Assembly: GCA_017883135.1 (NCBI GenBank)
Contig: JADGOE010000001.1
Location: forward strand, 1 to 64,000
DNA length: 64,000 bases
Direction of reading: 5' to 3'
DNA from: Acidimicrobiales bacterium
GTDB lineage: Bacteria; Actinomycetota; Acidimicrobiia; Acidimicrobiales; RAAP-2
Positions within the stretch are counted from its first letter, which is position 1. Every line of letters begins with the position of its first letter. The position numbers and the translations under genes were made by a program. Below, piece by piece: positions 30,815 through 39,546 of this stretch. The notes beneath the pieces are model-generated. The model was not told the DNA's origin. It made no database searches and worked only from the letters and a program-made list of their open reading frames with translations.

Positions 30815-31003
30815 TCAGCCCCTTGCTTGTGGGCGATCGCGGCGGGTGGCGACCGGCCTCGACCACCATCGACCGCTGAACCTCCACGCCGGGGGCCTGC
30901 CCGCCTGGTCGGGCGACGCCACCGGCGGCCGCGGCCACACCTGATCGGCGGCGGCGGCCAGCACCGCGATCACCTCGGCGTCGACCTCACCACGGGGCGT
31001 CAC
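30815..31003 (-). CDS. Acyl-CoA carboxylase epsilon subunit
   Basis: A 62-residue protein whose GTG start overlaps the stop codon of the carboxylase beta-subunit gene by four bases (GTGA), implying translational coupling. It shows the usual epsilon layout: a short helix ([18 protein letters not shown]), a Pro-rich linker, then a basic tryptophan-containing tail ([13 protein letters not shown]). In actinobacteria this small subunit binds and stimulates acetyl/propionyl-CoA carboxylase complexes. It is easily missed because of its size. The only other reading would be a fortuitous frame, but position and composition fit well. Confidence 0.75.
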   Translation of the reverse strand: MTPRGEVDAEVIAVLAAAADQVWPRPPVASPDQAGRPPAWRFSGRWWSRPVATRRDRPQARG

Positions 31004-32556
31004 AGCGGCATGTTCCCGTGCTTGCGCTTGGGCAGGTCCTCCCGCTTGGACACCAGGAGGTCGAGGCTCCGGACCAGAACCCTCCGGGTCTCCGCCGGGT
31101 CGATCACATCGTCGACGTAGCCACGCTCGGCGGCGGCATACGGATTGGCATAGCGTTCGGTGTACTCCTCGACCAGCTCCTTCCGACGACCCACGGGGTC
31201 TGCCGCCTCGGCCAGGTCGCGTCGGTACACGATCTCGACGGCTCCTTCGGGGCCCATCACCGCCAACTCGGCCGACGGCCACGCGTAGGCCAGGTCGGCG
31301 CCGATCGACTTGGAGTTCATCACCACATAGGCACCGCCGTAGGCCTTACGTGTGATGATCTGCACCCGGGGAACGGTGGACTCGCAGTAGGCGTAGAGCA
31401 ACTTGGCACCGTGGCGGATGATGCCGCCGTACTCCTGATCGGTGCCTGGCATGAAGCCGGGCACGTCCACGAAGGTGATCAACGGGATGTTGAAGGCGTC
31501 GCAGGTGCGGACGAAACGTGCACCCTTCTCCGAGGCATCGATGTTGAGCACCCCGGCCAGCATCTGGGGCTGGTTGCCGACGATGCCCACCGACCTGCCG
31601 TCGATGCGGGCGAAGCCGCAGACCAGGTTCATCGCCCAGTGGTGGTTGACCTCGAAGAACTCACCGTCGTCGACGACGGCCTCGACGACCTTCTTCATGT
31701 CGTAGGGCTGATTGGGAGACGCCGGCATGAGCTCGGTCAGCTCGGGTGTGAGCCGCTCGGGGTCGTCACCGGACACCACCAGTGGGGCCTCCTCCATGTT
31801 GTTGGAGGGCAGGAAGCTCAAGAGGTAGCGGACGTCGTCCAGGCAAGTCTTCTCGTCCGGAGAGACGAATGCCGCCACCCCGGACTTGGTGGCGTGGCTC
31901 ATGGCCCCGCCCAGCTCTTCGAGGGTGACGTCCTCGCCGGTCACCGTCTTGACCACATCGGGTCCGGTGATGAACATGTGACTGGTGCCCTGCACCATGA
32001 AGATGAAGTCGGTCATCGCCGGGCTGTAGACGGCGCCGCCGGCGCAGGGACCGAGAATCACGCTGATCTGGGGGATGACCCCCGATGCCTGTGCATTGCG
32101 ATGGAAGATGCCCCCGTAGGAGTGCAACGAGACGACGCCCTCTTGGATGCGGGCGCCAGCCCCGTCGTTGAGCCCGATCATCGGCACCCCGATCGACAAG
32201 GCAAGGTCCATAACCTTGTGGATCTTTTCGGCGAAGACCTCTCCCAACGCCCCGCCGAAGACGGTGAAATCCTGACTGAACACGCAGACCCGGCGGCCGT
32301 CGATGGTCCCGAACCCGGTGATCACGCCGTCGGTGTACGGGCGATTCTCCTCGAGCCCCATGCCGTGCGCCCGGTGGCGGGCCAGCATGTCCAGCTCTTG
32401 GAAGGAACCGTCATCGAGCAGGTACTCGATGCGCTCGCGAGCGGTCAGCTTGCCCTTGGCATGCTGCTTCGCCACCGCCCGGGGCGAGCCCGCGTTGCGA
32501 GCCAGCTCGCGGCGTTCTGCCAGTTCTTCGAGTCGTTGGGTCATCGGGTGATCCAT
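31000..32556 (-). CDS. pccB: Propionyl/acyl-CoA carboxylase beta subunit (carboxyltransferase)
   Basis: A 518-residue carboxyltransferase that moves the carboxyl group from biotin to propionyl-CoA (or acetyl-CoA). Seen are [47 protein letters not shown] and [16 protein letters not shown] (acyl-CoA oxyanion hole) in the first half, and [20 protein letters not shown] and [20 protein letters not shown] in the second. The Asp in the [12 protein letters not shown] segment is the position linked to propionyl-CoA preference in Streptomyces enzymes. The biotinylated alpha subunit is not in the window. The epsilon gene follows with a 4-bp overlap. Confidence 0.93.
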   Translation of the reverse strand: MDHPMTQRLEELAERRELARNAGSPRAVAKQHAKGKLTARERIEYLLDDGSFQELDMLARHRAHGMGLEENRPYTDGVITGFGTIDGRRVCVFSQDFTVFGGALGEVFAEKIHKVMDLALSIGVPMIGLNDGAGARIQEGVVSLHSYGGIFHRNAQASGVIPQISVILGPCAGGAVYSPAMTDFIFMVQGTSHMFITGPDVVKTVTGEDVTLEELGGAMSHATKSGVAAFVSPDEKTCLDDVRYLLSFLPSNNMEEAPLVVSGDDPERLTPELTELMPASPNQPYDMKKVVEAVVDDGEFFEVNHHWAMNLVCGFARIDGRSVGIVGNQPQMLAGVLNIDASEKGARFVRTCDAFNIPLITFVDVPGFMPGTDQEYGGIIRHGAKLLYAYCESTVPRVQIITRKAYGGAYVVMNSKSIGADLAYAWPSAELAVMGPEGAVEIVYRRDLAEAADPVGRRKELVEEYTERYANPYAAAERGYVDDVIDPAETRRVLVRSLDLLVSKREDLPKRKHGNMPL

Positions 32557-32653
32557 GGTCCCTGAGGCTACCGGACCTGTCGATGGGGGTCGGCTCCGGT
32601 ACCGGACGGCGTACGCGCCCCTGTCGGTTCCCTGCCCCGGCCGGCGCCGGGGC

Positions 32654-33775
32654 TCAGTGGGCCGTGTTCACCCAGTGGGGTCCGCACCAGACGTAGGTGA
32701 CCGGGCTCTGCGAACCGGCTCCCCAGTGCGCGGCGACGCTCTTGCCCGCGTAGCGGCGCTCCAACTCGGCGTCACGCGTTCCCACGAATGAGTGGCGATC
32801 GGCCGGGCGCCCCGCCCCGTGGGACGTGTCGGCGGTCCCCCCGGAGCCGCCGGTCGGCTCCCACCTTTGGATCCGGTAGACGGCGGCGACCAGATCACCC
32901 ACGACGATGACCGCCCACCGTGGCGAACGTGGTGAGTCGAGGTCGGTCCACCGTCGTCCGATGCGCCACCCGTGCCGGGCCGGCTCGTACGAAGGATCGC
33001 CGCCGGATCCCCCTGCTCGCAACAGCACCACCTGGTGCCCTCGTTTGAATTTGGCCCGTTTGGCCAACAGTGAGCTCGTGTCGGTGGTCGGGTGGCGCTG
33101 GCTGCCCAGCTCCGGATCGATCTCCAGCCCCAGGGCCTCGCCCGCGGCGGCCTCGACCAGCAAGGCCTCGGCCGCGCTCAATCCGTGACGCAGGATGTCG
33201 ATCCGCACCGACCGGCCATCGGACTCGACTTCCCGGATCCGTTCCAGCATCGGGTACTTCGGGCGTTGGCCGGCCTCGGCGGCGCGGTCGGAGGTGAGTC
33301 GCGCCGCCCTGACGTGGCGGAAGCAGCGGTCGCCCCGGCCCCGGCCCACGCAGAAGGCTCGGCCGGTACGGGGGTCGAGCAAGAGGTAGACGTAGGAGCG
33401 CAGCTTTGCCGCGACTCCTGGGGCGAACCCCTTGTCATAGCCGCCCGGTCCTTCGGCAACCGGCAGCTGTTCGGGCACTTCGGACCCGTCGGTTGCCGGT
33501 GGGGCGTGCTCGGCGGCAGTTCGGCCAGTGCCCGCGTTCACTGCGAAGACCCGTTTCGGCGGGGGCGGCGCGTCCGCGTCGGCCGAGGGGTCAGCGGGGA
33601 CGGAGATGGCCGGGACGGGACGTGCCGACGTGGCGACGACCGGAGCACCTGGGGTCTGGTTCGCGCGGTTGACCTGGGTCGACACGGGGTGCGAGATCGG
33701 AACGGGGTGTTCGTGGAGTTCGTCACCCTCGGGTGCTGCCGGAGTTGCCCCACGTGCCGAGGTGACGGTGTCCAT
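32654..33775 (-). CDS. GIY-YIG nuclease-like protein with a C-terminal partner domain
   Basis: A 373-residue protein. The first 120 residues are disordered (Pro/Ala-rich). A GIY-YIG-like domain of the LEM-3 type follows (about residues 125-225) with [29 protein letters not shown] and [20 protein letters not shown], holding the Tyr, Gly, Arg, His and Glu expected at the active site. A C-terminal domain with [31 protein letters not shown] and [13 protein letters not shown] is known from other GIY-YIG proteins. AGGAGGT precedes the ATG at 33775. It lies between the carboxylase and epimerase genes, but nothing suggests a metabolic role. Confidence 0.72.
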   Translation of the reverse strand: MDTVTSARGATPAAPEGDELHEHPVPISHPVSTQVNRANQTPGAPVVATSARPVPAISVPADPSADADAPPPPKRVFAVNAGTGRTAAEHAPPATDGSEVPEQLPVAEGPGGYDKGFAPGVAAKLRSYVYLLLDPRTGRAFCVGRGRGDRCFRHVRAARLTSDRAAEAGQRPKYPMLERIREVESDGRSVRIDILRHGLSAAEALLVEAAAGEALGLEIDPELGSQRHPTTDTSSLLAKRAKFKRGHQVVLLRAGGSGGDPSYEPARHGWRIGRRWTDLDSPRSPRWAVIVVGDLVAAVYRIQRWEPTGGSGGTADTSHGAGRPADRHSFVGTRDAELERRYAGKSVAAHWGAGSQSPVTYVWCGPHWVNTAH

Positions 33776-33795
33776 CGAGGTGACCTCCTACCCTT

Positions 33796-34206
33796 CTACT
33801 CTTCGACGAGTTCGATCAACGTGCCGAACGCACCTCGTGGGTGAACGAACGCCACGGTCGTCCCCCGCGACCCTCGGCGTGGGACCACATCGATCACCTG
33901 ACCACCGTGATCCTTCACCGACTGGAGCGCTGCGGCGCAATCATCCACCCGGTACCCGACGTGATGGATGCCTTCCCCCTTCTTCTCGAGGTACTTGGCC
34001 ACCGGCGAATCCTCGTCGGTGGGGGTCAACAGCTGGATGTAGCTGTCCGCCACCTTCAAGAGCGCCTCCTCGACGCCGTCGGAATCGATGCGCTCGCGGT
34101 GGGCCACCGTGGCCCCGAACGTCTCTCCGTAGTAGGCGATCGCCGAGTCGAGGTCCTGAACGGCGATCGCGACATGATCGATTTCGGTCAGCAACGGCGC
34201 CGTCAT
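33796..34206 (-). CDS. mce: Methylmalonyl/ethylmalonyl-CoA epimerase
   Basis: A 136-residue vicinal-oxygen-chelate protein. Metal ligands are visible in LTEIDHVAIAVQDLD (His), GEGIHHVGYRV (His) and FGTLIELVEE (Glu), with the catalytic Glu expected in YIQLLTP/VEEALLK. It swaps the (S) and (R) forms of methylmalonyl-CoA; in the ethylmalonyl-CoA route the same enzyme acts on ethylmalonyl-CoA. Its ATG overlaps the ccr stop codon (ATGA), so it is co-translated with ccr. Confidence 0.93.
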   Translation of the reverse strand: MTAPLLTEIDHVAIAVQDLDSAIAYYGETFGATVAHRERIDSDGVEEALLKVADSYIQLLTPTDEDSPVAKYLEKKGEGIHHVGYRVDDCAAALQSVKDHGGQVIDVVPRRGSRGTTVAFVHPRGAFGTLIELVEE

Positions 34207-35543
34207 GCCCCGTGCCTCCGGAACAGCGTGATCCGATCCTCGCCCACTTCGGAGCGGAACCCGGGGTCGTCGATCCCGAGACCCTCCTCCGGAGCGAGGC
34301 ACAGCACGCCGATCTTGCCTTCGTGGAGGTTCTGGTGGACCTGGTAGGCGGCATCACCCACGTCCTCCAAGGAGTAGACCGCTGAGAGCGCCGGCAGGAT
34401 CTTCCCCTCGCAGACCAGTTGGTTTGCGTCCCATGCCTCGCGGTAGTTGGCGAAGTGAGAACCTTTGATGGTCTTGAGCTTCATCCACAGATGCCGGTTG
34501 TCGTACTCGATCATGTAGCCCGAGGTGGCGGCGCAGGTCATGATGGTGCCGCCCCGCTTGGCCGCGAACACCGACGCTCCCATGGTCTGGCGCCCGGGGT
34601 GCTCGAACACGATGTCGACGTCGTCACCGACCAGGCCCCGGATCTCCTTGCCCAGCCGGCGCCACTCGGACTCGTCCTGGGTGTGCTCGTCTTTCCAGAA
34701 GCGGTAGTTGGAGGCCTTGCGATCGATGACCGCTTCGACCCCCAGTTCGTGGAGCAACCCGACCTTTTCCGGCGAGGACACCACGCCGACCGGGGTGCCG
34801 CCGCCGTTGAGGACGTACTGGACGGCGTAGGCCCCCAACCCGCCCGACGCGCCCCACACCAGGACCTTGTCTCCTTGCTGCATATGAGCACCGTTGTCGG
34901 AGACGAGCATCCGGTAGGAGGTGGAGTTGCACAGCGCATTGGCGGCCGCCTCCTCCCACGTCAGGTGTCTGGGTTTGGGCATCAGCTGGTTGGCCTTGAC
35001 GACGGCAAGGTCGGCCAGGCCGCCGAAGTTGGTCTCGAATCCCCAGATGCGCTGGTTGTCGGCCAGGATCGAGTCATCGTGCGCGCTGGGACTCTGGTCG
35101 TCGACGTAGTTGCAGTGGACGGTGACCTTGTCGCCGGGCTTCCAGTTGCGAACCGCCGACCCGGTACGCAGCACGACGCCCGCTGCGTCCGAGCCGACCA
35201 CGTGGTAGTCGAGCGCGTGACGAGCGCCCCAGCTGCTCTCCTTGCCCAGCCGGTCGAGGAAGCCGAAAGTGGGCAGCGGCTCGAAGATCGAGGTCCAGAC
35301 CGTGTTGAAGTTGATGGCGCTGGCCATCACCGCTACATACGCCTCGTCGGGGGCCAACTCGGGCACCGCGATGTCACCCACATGGAGCGACTTTCTCGGG
35401 TCCTTGTCCGACGATTCGAGACCATCGAACATCGCGATCTCGTCACGACGCACGTAGGCGGCCCGATAGGTATCGGGCAGTGGGAGTGCCGCGATCTCCT
35501 CGCCGGCAGCGTCGGACCGGATGGCTGAGAGGAACTCCTGCAT
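34203..35543 (-). CDS. ccr: Crotonyl-CoA carboxylase/reductase
   Basis: A 446-residue MDR-family enzyme that uses NADPH and CO2 to convert crotonyl-CoA to ethylmalonyl-CoA, the signature step of the ethylmalonyl-CoA pathway. Diagnostic segments are ALPLPDTYRAAYVRRDE, AINFNTVWTSIFEPLPTFGF, HALDYHVVGSDAAGVVLRTG and GFETNFGGLADLAVVKANQL. The NADPH loop is WGASGGLGAYAVQYV (about residue 225), followed by IVFEHPGRQTMGASVFAAKR. The start at 35543 matches the family. It overlaps the downstream epimerase gene by 4 bp and is divergent from the thiolase gene. Confidence 0.95.
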   Translation of the reverse strand: MQEFLSAIRSDAAGEEIAALPLPDTYRAAYVRRDEIAMFDGLESSDKDPRKSLHVGDIAVPELAPDEAYVAVMASAINFNTVWTSIFEPLPTFGFLDRLGKESSWGARHALDYHVVGSDAAGVVLRTGSAVRNWKPGDKVTVHCNYVDDQSPSAHDDSILADNQRIWGFETNFGGLADLAVVKANQLMPKPRHLTWEEAAANALCNSTSYRMLVSDNGAHMQQGDKVLVWGASGGLGAYAVQYVLNGGGTPVGVVSSPEKVGLLHELGVEAVIDRKASNYRFWKDEHTQDESEWRRLGKEIRGLVGDDVDIVFEHPGRQTMGASVFAAKRGGTIMTCAATSGYMIEYDNRHLWMKLKTIKGSHFANYREAWDANQLVCEGKILPALSAVYSLEDVGDAAYQVHQNLHEGKIGVLCLAPEEGLGIDDPGFRSEVGEDRITLFRRHGA

Positions 35544-35803
35544 GGGATGGGAGGATAGCCCGCGCGCCGCGGGCGGAGCCTGGCCGATGGGTGATGGGCG
35601 GGGGCCACCTCGTGCCGGGCTCCGGGCGAGTCCGAAACCGCCCCGCCGGGGTGGCCCGGAGCCAGGTCGCATGCTCGCCCTGGCGGACGAACCCCGCCGT
35701 GTGGTCGGACCTCCGGGCGAGGTCGTATCATGGTGGCCTGTCATCGTGGCGGGCCCTTGGGGGGAACGCCGCCTTAGTTGGCCAGCAGGCCTCGGAGGTC
35801 GTC

Positions 35804-36985
35804 ATGCCCGGAACCGTCATCGTCGCAGGAGCCCGCACCCCGATCGGCAAGCTCTCCGGGGCCCTCGGTTCCTTTTCGGCCACGGATCTGGGCGGCTTCG
35901 CCATCGCAGGCGCCCTCGCGCGGGCCGGTATCAAGCCCGAGCAGGTCGACTACGTGTTCATGGGCCAGGTGCTGCAGGCAGGCGCCGGACAGATCACCGC
36001 CCGCCAGGCCGCGGTCAAGGGGGGGATCCCGATGGACGTGGCCGCCACCACGGTCAACAAGGTGTGCCTGTCCGGTCTCAACGCCATCTACCTGGCCGAC
36101 TTGATGATCAACGCCGGTGAGGCCGACATCGTGGTCGCCGGGGGCATGGAGTCGATGTCCCAGGCCCCCTACCTTCTGCCGGGAGCGCGGACCGGTTACC
36201 GGATCGGGGACGGCGCACTGGTCGACTCGATGATGTACGACGGCCTGTTCTGTTCGTTCGACGACTGCGCCATGGGGCTCGGGACCGAGCGCTACAACGG
36301 CGCCGACGGCGTGTCCCGCGAACGACAGGATGCCTTCAGCGCACTCTCCCACGAGCGTGCCGCCGCGGCCATCAAGGACGGCAAGTTCGCCGAGGAGATC
36401 GTCGCGGTCAGCATGCCCCAGCGCAAGGGCGACCCTCTGGTGGTCGACACCGACGAGGGTGTCCGCCCCGAGACGACCGCCGAGTCACTGGGCAAACTGC
36501 GCTCGGCCTTCGACAAGGGCGGCACCATCACAGCCGGCAACGCCTCCCAGATCTCCGACGGCGGAGCGGCGGTCGTCGTCATGTCCAAAGCCAAGGCCGA
36601 GGAGTTGGGGCTCGCACCTCTCGGTGAGCTGATCAGCTATGGCCAGGTGGCCGGCCCGAGCCCGTCCCTTCTCCACCAGCCCTCACACGCCATATCGGTG
36701 GCCCTGGCCAAGGCCGGCCTCGTCACCGGCGACATCGACGTCTTCGAGATCAACGAGGCCTTTGCCGCGGTGGGCCTGGCCTCCGCCGAGGACCTGGGGA
36801 TCGGCGAGGACGTGGTCAACGTCAACGGCGGCGCCATCGCCCTCGGCCATCCGGTGGGCATGTCAGGCACCCGAGTGGCACTGACCTCACTCCTCGAGTT
36901 GAAGCGCCGGGGCGGCGGCACGGCTGCGGTGAGCCTGTGCGGTGGCGGCGGTCAGGGCGACGCGGCCATCCTGCGCACTCTTTGA
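35804..36985 (+). CDS. phaA: Acetyl-CoA C-acetyltransferase (thiolase)
   Basis: A 393-residue biosynthetic-type thiolase that condenses two acetyl-CoA into acetoacetyl-CoA. The nucleophilic Cys is in [17 protein letters not shown] (about residue 88), the second half has [16 protein letters not shown] and [16 protein letters not shown] (His), and the second Cys is in [17 protein letters not shown] precedes the ATG at 35804. It is divergent from ccr and supplies the first step of the same route. PhaA or AtoB assignment is by role, not sequence. Confidence 0.94.
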   Translation: MPGTVIVAGARTPIGKLSGALGSFSATDLGGFAIAGALARAGIKPEQVDYVFMGQVLQAGAGQITARQAAVKGGIPMDVAATTVNKVCLSGLNAIYLADLMINAGEADIVVAGGMESMSQAPYLLPGARTGYRIGDGALVDSMMYDGLFCSFDDCAMGLGTERYNGADGVSRERQDAFSALSHERAAAAIKDGKFAEEIVAVSMPQRKGDPLVVDTDEGVRPETTAESLGKLRSAFDKGGTITAGNASQISDGGAAVVVMSKAKAEELGLAPLGELISYGQVAGPSPSLLHQPSHAISVALAKAGLVTGDIDVFEINEAFAAVGLASAEDLGIGEDVVNVNGGAIALGHPVGMSGTRVALTSLLELKRRGGGTAAVSLCGGGGQGDAAILRTL

Positions 36986-37025
36986 CCACGATCGCGATAC
37001 CCGTCCACACCGCAGGCACCGGGGA

Positions 37026-38258
37026 GTGACCTCCTTGCCATCCTCGACCGGCCCCGGCACTCCGAGCGGGGTGCCGTTGGTCGTCGTGCTCGGCATGCAC
37101 CGGAGCGGGACCTCCGCACTCGCCGGCGCCGTCGCCGGACTGGGCCTGTCCCTTCCGCCGCAGCACGACCTGATGGCCAGTACGGCGGGCAATCCGGCCC
37201 ACTTCGAGAGCACGGAGCTCACGGCGCTCAACGACTCCGTGCTCGAGGTGCTGGGCGGGACGTGGCGTGCACCCCCTGATCTGGCCGCGGGATGGGAGTC
37301 GCAGGCGCGGGCCGCCGGCTGCGACCAGGACGCCCGGGCGTCGCTGGCCCGGATCTTCGCCGGGGCCGGGCCGAACGTCTGGAAGGACCCCCGCAACTGC
37401 CTCCTCCTCCCGTACTGGCGGCGGCTGTTCACTGAACCCCTTGTCGCCGCACTCATCTGGCGCTCGCCGATGGCCGTCGCGCGCTCGCTGCACGAGCGCG
37501 ACGGGCTCAGCATCGTCCATGGCCTCGCGCTGTGGGAACACTACAACCGCGAAGCGCTCGAGGGGATGGAGGGACTTCCGGTGTACATCACCAGCAATGA
37601 GGCCCTCCTCCGAGAGCCTCGCGGCATCTGCAAGGAGCTAGCGGCCTGGCTCGAGGAGACCGGCGTCGTCCTCGCCGATGGGTGGGACGTGGACGCTGCA
37701 TCCTCTGCCGTCGAGCCGGAGCTCTCGCATTTCGGGGACGACGACGGTGACCAGTACCTGCAGCCAGGCCAGCTCGAGCTGGCGGCCCGGCTCAGGTCCC
37801 TCGAGGGTCCCCATCCGAAGCTCGGCCCTGTCGAACTCGGCCAGATGTCCCGCAGGTCGGTCGGCGTCCTGGACGTGCAGCGCGATCTCGCCGAAAGAGA
37901 CTTCCGCCTGGCCGCCGTGGCCCGGACCCACGCCGAGCTGGCGGCCGAGCATCAGGGCCTGATCACGAGCCATCACGAGCTGATCGACGCCCATCGTCAC
38001 CTCATCGAGGTCTGCGACGATCGGCTCGCCCACATCCATCGATTGGATGACGACGCGACCAGGCTCAACGCCGCGCTGGCATCGATGCAGGAACAGTATG
38101 ACGGTGTGCGCGAGGAACGTGACGTGTGGCAGCAGCGCTCCGACCGGCTCATGGACGAGATCGAAAGGATCTGGTCGTCGGGAAGCTGGCGGATCACCGC
38201 GCCGTTCCGTTCCCTGACCGGTGCCCTGCACCAACGCGACGATCGCGGCGCGGACTGA
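37026..38258 (+). CDS. Sulfotransferase-family protein with a C-terminal coiled coil
   Basis: A 410-residue protein. The PAPS-binding 5'-phosphosulfate loop VVVLGMHRSGTSALAGAVAG is near residues 18-37, and NVWKDPRNCLLLPYW and IWRSPMAVARSLHERDGLS form the second nucleotide-binding region. After residue 280 comes a helical, coiled-coil-like tail (DLAERDFRLAAVARTHAELA and following). Such enzymes sulfate sugars or lipids at the cell surface; the tail resembles those of glycan-assembly proteins. Start GTG at 37026 is chosen because it leaves a short leader before the P-loop. Acceptor unknown. Confidence 0.8.
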   Translation: MTSLPSSTGPGTPSGVPLVVVLGMHRSGTSALAGAVAGLGLSLPPQHDLMASTAGNPAHFESTELTALNDSVLEVLGGTWRAPPDLAAGWESQARAAGCDQDARASLARIFAGAGPNVWKDPRNCLLLPYWRRLFTEPLVAALIWRSPMAVARSLHERDGLSIVHGLALWEHYNREALEGMEGLPVYITSNEALLREPRGICKELAAWLEETGVVLADGWDVDAASSAVEPELSHFGDDDGDQYLQPGQLELAARLRSLEGPHPKLGPVELGQMSRRSVGVLDVQRDLAERDFRLAAVARTHAELAAEHQGLITSHHELIDAHRHLIEVCDDRLAHIHRLDDDATRLNAALASMQEQYDGVREERDVWQQRSDRLMDEIERIWSSGSWRITAPFRSLTGALHQRDDRGAD

Positions 38259-38288
38259 TCCGGCCGGTCACCGACCCAGTTGGCCGGC

Positions 38289-38876
38289 TCAGTACGGAGG
38301 CTTGAACAGCCCGACCAGCCTGGCGCGCCCGCGGGCGACGTCCTCCCACGCGCCGACGTCCACAGCCAGCACGGCAAGCGAGCAGGTGGGGAATCCGTGA
38401 GCCTCGAGGGCGGCACGACCATCCGGCCCGGACCCATCTCCGGCATCGTCGACGGGTCCGCCGATCAGCTCCCAGACCAGTCGAAAGATGGTGGGGTTGT
38501 GCCCCACTACCAGGGCTCCCTTCACTCCCTCGTCGATCTCCCGCACATACTGGAGTACGAGGTCGGTGTCCGCCTGGTAGAGCGACTGGTACGAGTCGAG
38601 CGGGAGCCTGTTGCCCATCGCGGCGATCAACAGGTCGGCCGTCTGGCGTGTCCGGACGGCGGCCGAGCAGATGGCCAGGTCGGGCTTGCGGAGGCCCTCC
38701 ATGCCGAGGATCGGCTCGCCGGCGACGATGCGCTTCCCGAGTGCAGTGGCGTCACGCCGCCCCCTGGCCGTCAGCGGTCGCTCGCGGTCGCCCCCTCCCC
38801 ACGGGGCATCGGATGCAGCTTTGCCATGACGCAGGAGCCACAAGTGCCGAACAGGAGGTGTGATCGGGTTCGACAT
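38289..38876 (-). CDS. sixA: SixA-type histidine phosphatase
   Basis: A 195-residue protein of the histidine phosphatase superfamily. The phosphohistidine loop is LWLLRHGKAASDAPWGGGDR (about residues 12-31), followed by RPLTARGRRDATALGKRI, and the second His is in ALVVGHNPTIF. SixA-like enzymes dephosphorylate phosphohistidine on signalling proteins, but related ones act on small phosphates. The start MSNPITPP at 38876 is preferred. It is in the same direction as recR and dnaX but on the far side of a 64-bp gap. Confidence 0.88.
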   Translation of the reverse strand: MSNPITPPVRHLWLLRHGKAASDAPWGGGDRERPLTARGRRDATALGKRIVAGEPILGMEGLRKPDLAICSAAVRTRQTADLLIAAMGNRLPLDSYQSLYQADTDLVLQYVREIDEGVKGALVVGHNPTIFRLVWELIGGPVDDAGDGSGPDGRAALEAHGFPTCSLAVLAVDVGAWEDVARGRARLVGLFKPPY

Positions 38877-38940
38877 CCCTTCATGCTGCCCCAACCGAGC
38901 CGGCCGGTGCATGGGCAGGCGACCGGGTCGGTCGGCCTGG

Positions 38941-39546
38941 CTACCCGTCCACCTCGCGCCGACCCTCCAACGCCCGGCCGAGGGTCAGCTCGTCCGCGTA
39001 CTCGAGGTCGCCGCCCACCGGCAGTCCGCTGGCAATCCGGGTGACGGTGAGCCCCATCGGCTTCAACAGCCGGGCCAGGTACATGGCCGTGGCCTCACCC
39101 TCGAGGTTGGGATTGGTGCACAGGATCACTTCCTTGATGCCCTCCTCCTCCACCCTGACCAACAGCTCGCGCACTCTCAATTGGTCGGGCCCGATCCCCT
39201 CGATCGGGTTGAGCGCGCCCTGCAGGACGTGGTACCTGCCCGAGTACTCCCCCGTCTTCTCCACCGAGACGATGTCGCGGGGATCCTCCACCACGCAGAC
39301 CGAGGTCGCGTCGCGTCGGTCGTCGAGACAGATGGCGCACAGGCCGCCTTCGGCGACGTTGAAGCACAGGGTGCACAGGGTGATCCGCTCCTTCACCGCG
39401 ATGATCGCCTCTGCGAGCCGCAGTGCGTCCTCTGGGGCCACCTTCAGTAGGTGAAAGGTGATCCGCTGCGCCGACTTGGGCCCGATGCCCGGCAGGCGGC
39501 CCAGTTCGTCGATGAGCGACTGCAGCGGCCCGGAGAAGATGGCCAC
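38941..39546 (-). CDS. recR: Recombination protein RecR
   Basis: A 201-residue RecFOR-pathway protein. Helix-hairpin-helix residues ([15 protein letters not shown]) open it, followed by a four-Cys zinc finger ([16 protein letters not shown], about residues 58-73) and a Toprim domain ([17 protein letters not shown]). It helps RecO load RecA on SSB-coated single-stranded DNA. Its GTG start follows the dnaX stop codon directly (TAGGTG), so the two genes are co-transcribed, a common bacterial arrangement. Confidence 0.96.
   Translation of the reverse strand: MAIFSGPLQSLIDELGRLPGIGPKSAQRITFHLLKVAPEDALRLAEAIIAVKERITLCTLCFNVAEGGLCAICLDDRRDATSVCVVEDPRDIVSVEKTGEYSGRYHVLQGALNPIEGIGPDQLRVRELLVRVEEEGIKEVILCTNPNLEGEATAMYLARLLKPMGLTVTRIASGLPVGGDLEYADELTLGRALEGRREVDG

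Noticed and set aside
31018-32565. 515-codon open frame on the plus strand opposite the carboxylase beta gene
   Set aside because: Antisense shadow of pccB with no recognisable domain.
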